Origin: Leisingera sp. S132
Lineage (GTDB): Bacteria > Pseudomonadota > Alphaproteobacteria > Rhodobacterales > Rhodobacteraceae
Reading direction: 5' to 3'
Length of the DNA stretch: 64,000 bases
Assembly (NCBI RefSeq): GCF_025144465.1
Contig: NZ_CP083556.1
Span: 91,272-155,271, forward strand
Shown piece by piece: positions 51,194 to 59,492 of the stretch (the first letter of the stretch is position 1; every line of letters begins with the position of its first letter). Position numbers and translations under genes: made by a program. The notes under the pieces are model-generated. The model did no database searches. It was not told the origin of the DNA and saw only the letters and a list, made by a program, of their open reading frames with translations.

Positions 51194-52309
51194 TCATGCC
51201 TCGCGGGCGCCGAGGTCGATGACGGAGGCGTTTTGCACCCCCAGCCAGACCGGATCGCCCTGCTTGTGATCAACCGTGTGGAAGTAGTTCGGCACCGATA
51301 CCGCGATGGGCTGCGGCAGGCCGTCGGCGGTGACGTGGTAATGCACGTTCTCGCCGTAAAAGGCCGCATTGGTGACGGTGCCCTGCAGATAGCCGTCGTA
51401 GCCGGCGGGCCTTTGCGCCGATATCTCCAGCTGTTCGGGACGGATGCCTGCCAGCAGCTGCGGCCCGCGCCGCACCACATTGGGGTTCACGTCGATGGAC
51501 AGCGGCCCGAAGCCCTGCACCTCAGCCTGCAGTTTGCCATCCGCCTCCCCGGTGACAGCCGCATCCAGGAAGTTCATGCCGCCGATAAATGCGGCGACTT
51601 CCTGGCTGCAGGGGCGGGCATAGAGCACCTCGGGCTTGTCGACCTGCTTGAGCTGGCCCTTGAACATCACGCCGATGCGGTCGGACATGGTCATCGCCTC
51701 GTACTGGTCGTGGGTGACCATGACAAAGGTGATGCCCAGCTTCTGCTGCAGGCGGCGCATTTCGAATTGCATCGCCTCGCGCAGGTTCTTGTCGAGCGCT
51801 GACAGCGGCTCATCCAGCAACAAGACCTTGGGCCGCATCACCAGCGCGCGGGCCAGCGCCACCCGCTGGCGCTGGCCGCCGGACAGTTCTGTTGCCTTGC
51901 GTGACTGCAACCCGCCCAGCTCCACCATCTCCAGCGCCTCGGCGACGCGGGCGTCTGTTTCAGCCTTTCCCAGCTTCAGCTTGCGCAGGCCAAAGGCAAC
52001 GTTGTCGCCAACGTTCAGATGCGGGAAGATCGCATAGGATTGGAACACCATGTTGGTGGGGCGCTTGTTCGCCGGAATATGCGCCATGTCCTGGCCGCCG
52101 ATACGAATGCTGCCGGCATCATGGTCCTGGAAACCCGCGATCATCCTGAGCGCCGTGGTTTTGCCGCAGCCGGACGGGCCGAGCAGGGAAAAGAACTCGC
52201 CCTCCCGCAGCGTCAGGGTCAGATCGCGCACCGCGGTGAAGGTGCCGAACCGTTTCTCCACCCCGGAGATTTCGATGATGTTCTGGCTGGTCATTTGCGT
52301 ATCCTTCAT
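51194..52309 (-). CDS. ABC transporter ATP-binding protein (PotA-like)
   Basis: 371 aa. Walker A GPSGCGKTTAL, signature LSGGQRQRVALARAL, Walker B KVLLLDEPLSALD and switch His in FVMVTHDQYEAMT. A C-terminal TOBE regulatory domain lies at about 280-360. Energises import with the two permeases. The start codon overlaps the stop of the upstream permease gene by one base (TGATG), so translation is coupled. Confidence 0.94.
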   Translation of the reverse strand: MKDTQMTSQNIIEISGVEKRFGTFTAVRDLTLTLREGEFFSLLGPSGCGKTTALRMIAGFQDHDAGSIRIGGQDMAHIPANKRPTNMVFQSYAIFPHLNVGDNVAFGLRKLKLGKAETDARVAEALEMVELGGLQSRKATELSGGQRQRVALARALVMRPKVLLLDEPLSALDKNLREAMQFEMRRLQQKLGITFVMVTHDQYEAMTMSDRIGVMFKGQLKQVDKPEVLYARPCSQEVAAFIGGMNFLDAAVTGEADGKLQAEVQGFGPLSIDVNPNVVRRGPQLLAGIRPEQLEISAQRPAGYDGYLQGTVTNAAFYGENVHYHVTADGLPQPIAVSVPNYFHTVDHKQGDPVWLGVQNASVIDLGAREA

Positions 52310-53160
52310 CAGGCGGACTTGGCGGAACGGCGGCGGAAATATTCGGCAGTCAGCAACAGCAGCACCGAGGCGAGCAGCAGCAGCGAGCCAAGCGCCAGCG
52401 TGTTCGGCAGCTTGGCCGGGAAGCGGATCTGGCTCCAGATATAGACCGGAAGGGTGGGCTGGTTGCCGGACAGGAAGAAGGCCAGCACGAACTCATCAAA
52501 GGAGACGGTGAATGTGACCAGCAGGCTGGCAACAATGCCCGGCGCCACGATCGGCAGGGTCACCCGCCGGAAGGTGCCGATGACGCTTTCGCCAAGGTCA
52601 AAGGCAGCTTCCTCCAGCGATTGGTCAAAGTCGTCAAAGGCGGATTTCATGATCGAGACAGCAAAGGGCAGGGCGACAAACACATGGCCCAGGATCACCG
52701 TGGTCAGCGACGGCTTCAGCCCCAGCGAGATGAACAGCACCAGCATCGACGACGCCACGATGATGCCCGGAATGACCAGCGGCAGCATCACCAGCCCCTC
52801 GGAAACCTCGCGCCCCTTGAAACGGTAGCGGACATAGGCGCGGGCCGCGAACAGCCCCAGCGAGGTGGCCACCAGCGCGGTCACTGCACCGACGATCAAT
52901 GAGTTGACCATCGCCTGCAAGAGCGTGTCCTGCGCGCTCAGCTGGACGTACCATTTCAGGGTGAAGCCCTTCATCGGAAAGGCGACGATGGTGCCATCGT
53001 TGAAGGAGAACAGCGGCAGCAGAAGCACCGGCAGATACAGGAAAATCAAGTAGCCGATGGCATAGACCAGCAGCCAGGGGAAGCGGAGGGGTCTGCGCCG
53101 CAGCTTGCTGGCAGCAGCGCTCAGCGGCTTGTTCAGGGATTGGCTTGCCGGTGTGCTCAA
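52309..53160 (-). CDS. ABC transporter permease (PotC-like)
   Basis: 283 aa with six predicted membrane helices. The EAA loop that contacts the ATPase is EEAAFDLGESVIGTFRRVTLP near residue 190. Opens with a basic cytosolic segment before WLLVYAIGYLIFLYLPVLLL. Its start overlaps the stop of the other permease gene by four bases. Confidence 0.92.
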   Translation of the reverse strand: MSTPASQSLNKPLSAAASKLRRRPLRFPWLLVYAIGYLIFLYLPVLLLPLFSFNDGTIVAFPMKGFTLKWYVQLSAQDTLLQAMVNSLIVGAVTALVATSLGLFAARAYVRYRFKGREVSEGLVMLPLVIPGIIVASSMLVLFISLGLKPSLTTVILGHVFVALPFAVSIMKSAFDDFDQSLEEAAFDLGESVIGTFRRVTLPIVAPGIVASLLVTFTVSFDEFVLAFFLSGNQPTLPVYIWSQIRFPAKLPNTLALGSLLLLASVLLLLTAEYFRRRSAKSA

Positions 53161-54020
53161 CGGATCCTCCTCCCCAATGCGGTGGCCAGGATGACAAACA
53201 GGATCGCCACAAAGCCGACCGACGCCATTGCCACCAGCGATAGCGTCGCGCCCAAAGGCCAGTTATTGGCCGGACCGAACTGCACCTGAATGAGGTTTGC
53301 GACCATCTTGCCCTGCGAGCCGCCGACCAGCGAGGGGGTGACGTAGTCGCCCACCGTAGGAATGAAAATGATCAGGCTGGCGGCGATGATGCCGGGCACG
53401 GTCAGGGGCAGGGTGACGCGGATGAACCGCTCCAGCTTGGTGAGACCCAGGTCGGTGGCGGCCTCCAGCAGCGAGCGGTCGATCTTCTGCAGCGAGACAT
53501 AAATCGGCAGAATTGCAAAGGGTGCCCAGGCGTGGGCCAGGGTCAGCACCACTGCGAATTCATTGTACAGAAGGAAGGTCAGCGGCTCGCTGATCAGCCC
53601 CAATGAGATCAGTGCCGAGTTCATCACGCCGTTGAAACCCAGGATCAGTTTCCAGCTGAACACCCGCAGCAGGTAGCTGGACCAGAAGGGGATGGTGATC
53701 AGCAGCAGCCACATGGTTTTCTTTTGGGTGCGGAAGGCGATGAAGTAGGCAATCGGGTAGGCCAGCGCCACGGTCGCCGCCGTCACCGCCGCGGCAATCA
53801 GGATCGAGCGCAGCATCAGGTGGCGGACCAGCGGATCTGTCGCGGCCTCCAGGTAGTTGGCCCAGGTCAGTGTCTTGTCGATCTCGACATAGGTCTGGGT
53901 CCAGAAGCTGTAGGCCACCAGAATGCCCAGCGGCGCGGCAACCAGGAACCCCACATAGAGCGATGCCGGAGCACTGAGCGCCAGGCCCTTTCCAGCCTCG
54001 GTTCTGAGAAATCCAGCCAT
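53157..54020 (-). CDS. ABC transporter permease (PotB-like)
   Basis: 287 aa, six predicted membrane helices, EAA loop EAATDLGLTKLERFIRVTLP near residue 187. First gene of the seven-gene minus-strand operon; its start faces the divergent TetR gene across a 238-base region with two palindromic operators, so the operon is probably controlled from there. Confidence 0.92.
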   Translation of the reverse strand: MAGFLRTEAGKGLALSAPASLYVGFLVAAPLGILVAYSFWTQTYVEIDKTLTWANYLEAATDPLVRHLMLRSILIAAAVTAATVALAYPIAYFIAFRTQKKTMWLLLITIPFWSSYLLRVFSWKLILGFNGVMNSALISLGLISEPLTFLLYNEFAVVLTLAHAWAPFAILPIYVSLQKIDRSLLEAATDLGLTKLERFIRVTLPLTVPGIIAASLIIFIPTVGDYVTPSLVGGSQGKMVANLIQVQFGPANNWPLGATLSLVAMASVGFVAILFVILATALGRRIR

Positions 54021-54066
54021 GTGTCTCCGTTGCGTACAGGGTTGCGGCGAGGTGCTACCCTAAAAA

Positions 54067-54082
54067 ATGGACAATCGTCCAT
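54067..54082. promoter_or_regulatory. TetR-type operator 1
   Basis: ATGGAC-AATC-GTCCAT, a perfect inverted repeat, lies 47 bases upstream of the first importer gene. The arm GTCCAT and half-site spacing recur at 54132-54147. Likely binding site of the divergent BetI-like regulator. Confidence 0.55.
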
Positions 54083-54131
54083 CAAAGCCTGACGGCTGGC
54101 AGGGGAGTCTGTCAACAGGATTCTTTTAAAA

Positions 54132-54147
54132 ATGTACAAGCGTCCAT
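54132..54147. promoter_or_regulatory. TetR-type operator 2
   Basis: ATGTAC-AAGC-GTCCAT matches operator 1 at most positions, with one base altered in an arm. Centre-to-centre distance to operator 1 is 65 bases. It is nearer the TetR gene and could serve autoregulation. Confidence 0.5.
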
Positions 54148-54258
54148 TTATTCTGGAGAAACTGCAGGCCCTGTGCCTAAACTGGGCATGCGGCACCGCT
54201 TGCCGCACAGCAGTGAACCGCGTTATTGCGGTAGCAACGACCAGGACCAAAGGAACAC

Positions 54259-54900
54259 ATGGCCGGAAAACGGGAACAGAACCGCGAGCAAAACCGCCAG
54301 GCGCTGATCGGCGCGGTGCTGGATTCCGTGGCGGAGAAGGGGATCGCGGAGACTTCGGTCAGCGAAATCATCCAGCGCGCCGGCCTGTCGCGCGGCATGA
54401 TCCACCTGCATTTCGGCGGCAAGGACAATCTGGTTCAGGCCGCGGCGCATCATTCCTCGGAAGAGTATTACGACGGGCTGGAGGCGCTGTTGCAGACCGC
54501 GGGCGACAGCCCGCAGGAGCGGATCGAGATGATCGTGCGCGGCGACCTCAGCGAGCGGGTGCTGAACCAGCGCAATGTCAACATCTGGTACGCCTTCCGC
54601 GGCGAATCCCGCAACCGCAAGGCCATTGCCGAGCATTCGGACACCCGCGACGGCCGGCTGCGCGGCATGATTCACAACGCCTTTTCCCGGATCGTGCGGG
54701 AGGCCGGAACGCCGGATGCCTCCGGCGTGGCGCGCGATGCCACCCACGGCACCCTGGCGCTGCTTGAAGGCATGTGGACCGACTTCCTGCTGCACCCCGG
54801 CCGCTTTGACCGGGAAGAAGCCGCCCGGATCATCTTCCGGTTCCTGGCGGCGCTGTTCCCGGCGCATTTCTCGCTTTCGGGGGCGATCCGGCCCGGATGA
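54259..54900 (+). CDS. TetR-family transcriptional regulator (BetI-like)
   Basis: 213 aa. N-terminal TetR HTH in GIAETSVSEIIQRAGLSRG and MIHLHFGGKDNLVQAA, then a ligand domain with NIWYAFRGESRNRKAIAEH that resembles the BetI C-terminal domain (choline sensing). Divergent from the quaternary-amine operon, whose promoter region holds two palindromes. Most likely a repressor released by the imported substrate. Confidence 0.9.
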   Translation: MAGKREQNREQNRQALIGAVLDSVAEKGIAETSVSEIIQRAGLSRGMIHLHFGGKDNLVQAAAHHSSEEYYDGLEALLQTAGDSPQERIEMIVRGDLSERVLNQRNVNIWYAFRGESRNRKAIAEHSDTRDGRLRGMIHNAFSRIVREAGTPDASGVARDATHGTLALLEGMWTDFLLHPGRFDREEAARIIFRFLAALFPAHFSLSGAIRPG

Positions 54901-54930
54901 ACCGGCGGCGTGCCCCCCTTGCGCCCTGCC

Positions 54931-55902
54931 TCACCGCTGGCCGGAAGGTCCAGCCGCGTAGAGGCAGAGCAGATCGTTGGCGATGGTGGCCGCCGCGATG
55001 GCAGTGATTTCGGAGATATCGTAGGCCGGGGCGACCTCAACCACATCCATGCCCACCACGTCGGTGCCCGCCAGCCCGCGGATGATCTCCTGCGCCTGAT
55101 AGGGCGACAGGCCGCCGATCACCGGGGTGCCGGTGCCGGGGGCAGAGGCCGGTTCCAGCGCGTCGATGTCGAAGGTCACATAGGTCTTGTGATCGCCAAC
55201 AATGCCGCGGATTTTTTCCGCAACCGCTTCCGGGCCGGACTTCTGCACCTCGATGGCGTCGATGATGTTCATGCCCAGCGGGTCGGGGTTGTGGGTGCGG
55301 ATGCCGACCTGAACCGACCGGGACGGGTCCACCAGCCCCTCGCGGATGGCGTGCCACAGCATCGTGCCGTGGTCGATGCGGCCCTCCTCATCCGCCCAAG
55401 TGTCGGAATGGGCATCAAACTGGATCAGGCTCAGCGGCCCGTGCTTCTCCACATGCGCCTGCAGCAGCGGGTAGGTGATGAAATGGTCGCCGCCAATTGA
55501 CAAGAGCGCCGTATCGGTGGCCAGAACATCCCGTGCCGCCTGGGCAATTTCACCTGGCACCTTGTGCGGATAGCCATAGTCGAACTCGCAATCCCCGTAA
55601 TCAACCACCCGCAGCACTTCGTAGGGGTCAACTTTCCACGGCCAGGGTGCCGACCACGCGATATGGCTGGAGCCAGAGCGCACCGCCCGCGGCCCCAGCC
55701 GGGTGCCGGACCGGCTGGACACCGACAAGTCGAACGGCACCCCCATAACCGCAACATCCGCGCGGCTAAGGTCGCGGGAATAGCGCCGCCGCATGAAGCT
55801 GAGCGCGCCGGCATAGCTGGCTTCGGCCACCACGCCGCGGTCGCTTTCGCGGGTAAAGGCCAGATCGCCCTGCACGGGGTTCACGCTGGAGGAATCGGTC
55901 AT
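54931..55902 (-). CDS. Agmatinase-family ureohydrolase
   Basis: 323 aa from ATG 55902, preferred over ATG 55917 because GGAG lies about five bases before it. Dinuclear Mn site residues are all present: SIGGDHFITYP, FDAHSDTW and FDIDALEP. It hydrolyses a guanidino compound to amine plus urea; agmatine, guanidinobutyrate or guanidinopropionate are possible. LuxR-type regulator is divergent. The polyamine-type importer nearby is in another operon. Confidence 0.9.
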   Translation of the reverse strand: MTDSSSVNPVQGDLAFTRESDRGVVAEASYAGALSFMRRRYSRDLSRADVAVMGVPFDLSVSSRSGTRLGPRAVRSGSSHIAWSAPWPWKVDPYEVLRVVDYGDCEFDYGYPHKVPGEIAQAARDVLATDTALLSIGGDHFITYPLLQAHVEKHGPLSLIQFDAHSDTWADEEGRIDHGTMLWHAIREGLVDPSRSVQVGIRTHNPDPLGMNIIDAIEVQKSGPEAVAEKIRGIVGDHKTYVTFDIDALEPASAPGTGTPVIGGLSPYQAQEIIRGLAGTDVVGMDVVEVAPAYDISEITAIAAATIANDLLCLYAAGPSGQR

Positions 55903-55938
55903 CTGGGTCTCCGTCATGTTGAAAATTCGCTTGGACCC

Positions 55939-55969
55939 AGTTTGACTTTCGCGCTTATGCCGGCAAACT
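55939..55969. promoter_or_regulatory. Spaced inverted repeat in the ureohydrolase/LuxR divergent region
   Basis: AGTTTG (55939-55944) and CAAACT (55964-55969) are 19 bases apart in the 96-base region shared by two divergent genes. Candidate site for the LuxR-type regulator; weak evidence. Confidence 0.22.
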
Positions 55970-55974
55970 TGGCC

Positions 55975-55990
55975 AAGGATATATATCTTT
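55975..55990. promoter_or_regulatory. AT-rich near-palindrome before the LuxR gene
   Basis: AAGGATATATATCTTT contains the perfect core GATATATATC and ends eight bases before the LuxR-type gene. Candidate -10 region or operator. Confidence 0.28.
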
Positions 55991-55998
55991 AGGTATGG

Positions 55999-56799
55999 AT
56001 GATGGACGCCCCGATCTTCCCTCCGCTGCCCGCTGGCTGGGCTAAGGCGATGACCGCACTGGCGGACACCATCGCAACTGAGCGTTTTCCCGGCGCACTG
56101 CGGCAGATCCTGTCTCTGTGCTGCAGCTTTGATTCGATGGTCATCTCGCACTACGCGGGCGCGAAGCCTCCAGTGCCGCTCTATCAGGATCTGGATGAGC
56201 TGCAGGCCGCGATCACGGTGGAGTTCTACGCCAGCGGCCCCTACCTCCTGGACCCGCTCTATCAGGCCTGCCGCAACGGCTGCACGCCCGGCGCCTACCG
56301 GCTGATGGACCTGGCGCCAGAGGCGTTCTACCGCTCGGAATATTACCGCGCCTTCTACCGCAAGATCAGCATCAGCGACGAGATCGGGATCCTAGTGCAG
56401 GACGGGGCGGAGCGCTGGTTCATCGTGTCCCTGGCCCGGTTTGCCCGCCGGCAAAGGTTTGAGGCGGCAGACACGGAACGGCTGAATGCGGTGTTCGCTG
56501 TGATCGCCGCCGCCATCCGGCGCCAATGGGGGCAGGTGGAAGACACCGCTTCCGCCCATCAGCCTGCAGACTGGGAAGACCGGATGCAAGCCTTTGGCAC
56601 CGGCGTGCTCAGCCCGCGGGAGCGGGAGGTGGTGCAGCTGATCCTGCAGGGCCATTCCACCCCCTCCGCCGCAGCTTATCTGGGCATTGCCGAAGGCACC
56701 GTCAAAGTCCACCGCCATCACGCCTATTCCAAACTGGGCATCGCTTCGCAGGCGGAGCTGTTTTCCATGGCCACAAGGCATCTGGCGGGCGCCGGATAG
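55999..56799 (+). CDS. LuxR-family transcriptional regulator
   Basis: 266 aa (ATG 55999 or 56002). An N-terminal domain of about 185 residues without a recognisable receiver motif is followed by a C-terminal LuxR HTH: LSPREREVVQLILQGHSTPS, then AEGTVKVHRHHAYSKLGI. Unlike quorum-sensing LuxR proteins, the Trp/Tyr/Asp acyl-homoserine-lactone pattern is not evident. Divergent from the ureohydrolase, which it may regulate. A terminator follows at 56836. Confidence 0.87.
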   Translation: MMDAPIFPPLPAGWAKAMTALADTIATERFPGALRQILSLCCSFDSMVISHYAGAKPPVPLYQDLDELQAAITVEFYASGPYLLDPLYQACRNGCTPGAYRLMDLAPEAFYRSEYYRAFYRKISISDEIGILVQDGAERWFIVSLARFARRQRFEAADTERLNAVFAVIAAAIRRQWGQVEDTASAHQPADWEDRMQAFGTGVLSPREREVVQLILQGHSTPSAAAYLGIAEGTVKVHRHHAYSKLGIASQAELFSMATRHLAGAG

Positions 56800-56835
56800 A
56801 CAGGACCAGGCCCATCAAACCCGCAAAGCCCCAAG

Positions 56836-56859
56836 AATTGCGCAAAAAACGCAATTTTT
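56836..56859 (+). terminator. Intrinsic terminator after the LuxR-type gene
   Basis: AATTGCG (56836-56842) and CGCAATT (56850-56856) around loop CAAAAAA, then further T residues. Good stem and T-run on the + strand, 37 bases past the LuxR stop. Confidence 0.65.
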
Positions 56860-56990
56860 CGGTGCGGAGCTTTGGTTTTTCGGTCACTTTATGGGCTTTT
56901 CTGTTGACGAAATCCACATTTTTACAAATTCTGGCGGTGAATCCGGTCGCAGAGCCAACCTCTCCGGCCTCAGGAAGGAAAGCCGCAACG

Positions 56991-57764
56991 ATGCCCACCA
57001 CAGAAACCCATGCTGACCACGCCATACGGATCGCCGGGATCGCTGCAGAGGCCGCACGCGGTTACTTCCGCGGCCGCTTGGGGATTGAGTTCAAGGCAGA
57101 TGAAAGCCCGGTCACCCAGGCCGACAAGGCGGTCGAGAACGAGGTGCGCGCCTATCTGGAGCAGCATTTTCCGGACCACGGCATCTTTGGCGAGGAACAC
57201 GGTTTTGCCGGGGCGGACCGCGCGGAGGTCTGGATCATCGATCCGATCGACGGCACCCGCTCCTTCCTCTCAGGGCACCCGCTGTTCGGTTTTCTGCTGG
57301 GGTTCCTGAAGGGCGGCATTCCGCAGCTGGGGGTAGTCGGTATGCCCGCGCTGGGGGAAACTTTCCTGGGTGTGCGCGGCCAGGGCGCCACTCTGAACGG
57401 GCAGCCCATCCATGTGTCGGATCAGACCCGGCTGGATCAGGCGGTCCTCTATGTGAATGAAGGCGACAAGATCCACCGCGATATTCCAGCGCTGTTCAAC
57501 CGGCTGATGCAGGCCGGGCAGACGCGCCGCTTTGCCTACGACTGCTATCCGCACGCGCTGCTGGCGGCGGGTCATGTGGATGCGGTGATCGACTATGATC
57601 TGCAGCCTTATGACTTTCTGCCGGTATCCGCCGTTATCGAAGCCGCGGGCGGCGTGATCACCGATTGGGACGGCCAGCCGCTGGATCTGGCATCCGATGG
57701 CCGGGTCGTTGCCGCGGCGACGCCTGCGCTGCACGCCGGGATGATGGCGCTGATCAAGGGATAA
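56991..57764 (+). CDS. hisN: Inositol-monophosphatase-family phosphatase (HisN-like)
   Basis: 257 aa from ATG 56991, with AGGAAGGAAA just upstream; an upstream frame runs through the LuxR gene and terminator and is rejected. Metal sites: IFGEEHG, WIIDPIDGTRSF, and PYDFLPVSAVIEAAGGVITDWDG. The PYD motif is that of the HisN histidinol-phosphatase group within the IMPase family. Other small phosphate monoesters are possible. The cotransporter gene starts four bases after its stop. Confidence 0.85.
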   Translation: MPTTETHADHAIRIAGIAAEAARGYFRGRLGIEFKADESPVTQADKAVENEVRAYLEQHFPDHGIFGEEHGFAGADRAEVWIIDPIDGTRSFLSGHPLFGFLLGFLKGGIPQLGVVGMPALGETFLGVRGQGATLNGQPIHVSDQTRLDQAVLYVNEGDKIHRDIPALFNRLMQAGQTRRFAYDCYPHALLAAGHVDAVIDYDLQPYDFLPVSAVIEAAGGVITDWDGQPLDLASDGRVVAAATPALHAGMMALIKG

Positions 57765-57768
57765 CCAT

Positions 57769-59463
57769 ATGGCGATACTGACCTTTCTGATCAGCCTTGC
57801 TGGCGCGACGATGCTGCTTTTGTATGCGGTGCGGATGGTGCGGACCGGGATTGAGCGCAGCTACGGCGCTTCGTTCCAGCGGCTGCTGACCGCGCGCCAG
57901 AGCCATCTGCAGGCCGGGCTGATGGGGCTGGTCCTGGCGATCGTGCTGCAAAGCTCGGCCGCGGTGGCGCTCTTGACCTCCGGCTTTGCCGCCAGCGGCT
58001 ATCTCGCCTTTCCCACCGGGCTGGCGATCGTGCTGGGCGGCGATCTCGGCTCGGCGCTGATCATCCAGATCCTGTCGTTCAAGCTCGACTGGCTGGTGCC
58101 GGTGCTCTTGGCGGCGGGCGGCTACCTGTTTGTCAAGACCGAGGCCAAGAAGGCCCGCCAGCTGGGGCGGATCCTGATGGGCGTGGCCTTCATCCTGATT
58201 TCACTGCGCTTTCTGCGCGAGGCGATGGACCCGATCCGCGACAGCGCCTTTCTGCCGGCGGTGGCGGGCTACCTGGCACGCGACTATATCACCGCCTTCC
58301 TGGTTGGCGGCGCGCTGGCCTTTGTGATGCATTCCAGCGTGGCGGCGATCCTGATGTGCGTCACTCTGGTGCAGATCGGCGCCATTCCCTTTGCCGCCGG
58401 CCTGTCGCTGGTGCTGGGGGCGAACTTCGGCTCCGCGTTTATCCCGGTCTGGCTCAGCCGCGGCATGGCGCTGAAGGCGCGGCGCATCCCCTATGCCAAC
58501 CTCGCCCTGCGCGGCACCTGGGCGGTGCTCTGCCTGTTTGCCGCCAATCTGGCGCTGCGCCAGGGCTGGCTGGGCGATCCGCAGGGCGGCCAGATGCTGG
58601 TCAATGCCCATCTCGCCTTCAACGCGTCGCTCCTCTTGCTGGCGCTGCCCGCCTGCACCCCGCTGGGCGGCGTCTTTGCCCGCGCCTTCCCGGAGCCCGT
58701 TCAGGCAGCGGCGGCGCAGCCGGGCCGCCCGGTCAGCGCGCTGGAGCAGGGCAGCTACGGCTCGCCCGCGCAGGCAGTGGCCAACCTCAAGCGGGAGCTG
58801 CTGCGGATGGCCGATCAGACCGGCGCCATGTTCCGCCCGGTGCTGGACCTCTACAAGGGCGGCAGCAAGGAGCAGATCAGGGCGGTGCAGCAGATGGACG
58901 CGGAGGTGAACGCCTGCCTCTCCGGCATCCGCCAGTATGTGGCGGCGATCCCGGAGGAGGCGTTCGGCAGGGCCGAGCTGAAGACCGCCCGCAGCCTGAT
59001 GGAATACGCCATCCGGCTGGAGACCGCGGGCGATGTGGTGGCGCGCCGCCTGACGGTGCTGGCGGGAGAGATGAACAAGAAGGGCCTCAGCTTCTCGCGC
59101 GAGGGCTGGCTGGAAATCACCCGCATGCATGAGGCGATCCTGGCCAACATGCAGCTGGCCTCCAACGTGCTGATCTCCGATGACCTGGAGAGCGCGCGGC
59201 TGTTGAGCCTGGAGAAGACCGAGCTGAAGCGGATGGAGCACGACAGCCGCAAGCGCCACCTGAAGCGGCTGCAGGACGGCGCGCGGGAGAGCTTTGACAC
59301 CTCCGACATCCACCTGGAGACCCTGCGCGCCCTGCGCGAGTTCAACAGCCACATCGCCGCCGTCGCCACCCCGGTGCTCTACCGCAGCGGACAGCTCCTG
59401 GAAACCAGGCTCATCGAAGATATGCCCGAAGGCGGGGAGACGCTTCAGCAAACCAGCAGCTGA
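57769..59463 (+). CDS. Na/Pi cotransporter family protein with PhoU domain
   Basis: 564 aa. Two inverted PNaS repeats in the membrane part (about 1-310) with QSSAAVALLTSGFAASG and MHSSVAAILMCVTLVQIG, the QSS/HSS substrate motifs. A cytosolic PhoU-like helical domain covers about 340-540 (PVLDLYKGGSKEQIRAVQQM). Imports phosphate with sodium. It is four bases after the HisN-like phosphatase, pointing to joint release and uptake of phosphate. Confidence 0.92.
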   Translation: MAILTFLISLAGATMLLLYAVRMVRTGIERSYGASFQRLLTARQSHLQAGLMGLVLAIVLQSSAAVALLTSGFAASGYLAFPTGLAIVLGGDLGSALIIQILSFKLDWLVPVLLAAGGYLFVKTEAKKARQLGRILMGVAFILISLRFLREAMDPIRDSAFLPAVAGYLARDYITAFLVGGALAFVMHSSVAAILMCVTLVQIGAIPFAAGLSLVLGANFGSAFIPVWLSRGMALKARRIPYANLALRGTWAVLCLFAANLALRQGWLGDPQGGQMLVNAHLAFNASLLLLALPACTPLGGVFARAFPEPVQAAAAQPGRPVSALEQGSYGSPAQAVANLKRELLRMADQTGAMFRPVLDLYKGGSKEQIRAVQQMDAEVNACLSGIRQYVAAIPEEAFGRAELKTARSLMEYAIRLETAGDVVARRLTVLAGEMNKKGLSFSREGWLEITRMHEAILANMQLASNVLISDDLESARLLSLEKTELKRMEHDSRKRHLKRLQDGARESFDTSDIHLETLRALREFNSHIAAVATPVLYRSGQLLETRLIEDMPEGGETLQQTSS

Positions 59464-59492
59464 CCGCCCGCCTGCGGCAGAGGGTCAGAACC

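Noticed and set aside
50115..54020. Naming the importer potFGHI (putrescine/spermidine)
   Set aside because: Sequence places it in the polyamine-type family, but its operon encodes amine demethylases and its regulator is BetI-like, so a specific name would mislead.
56526..56990. N-terminal extension of the HisN-like phosphatase
   Set aside because: The extension would overlap the LuxR HTH coding region in another frame and cross a terminator; ATG 56991 has a good RBS and matches family length.
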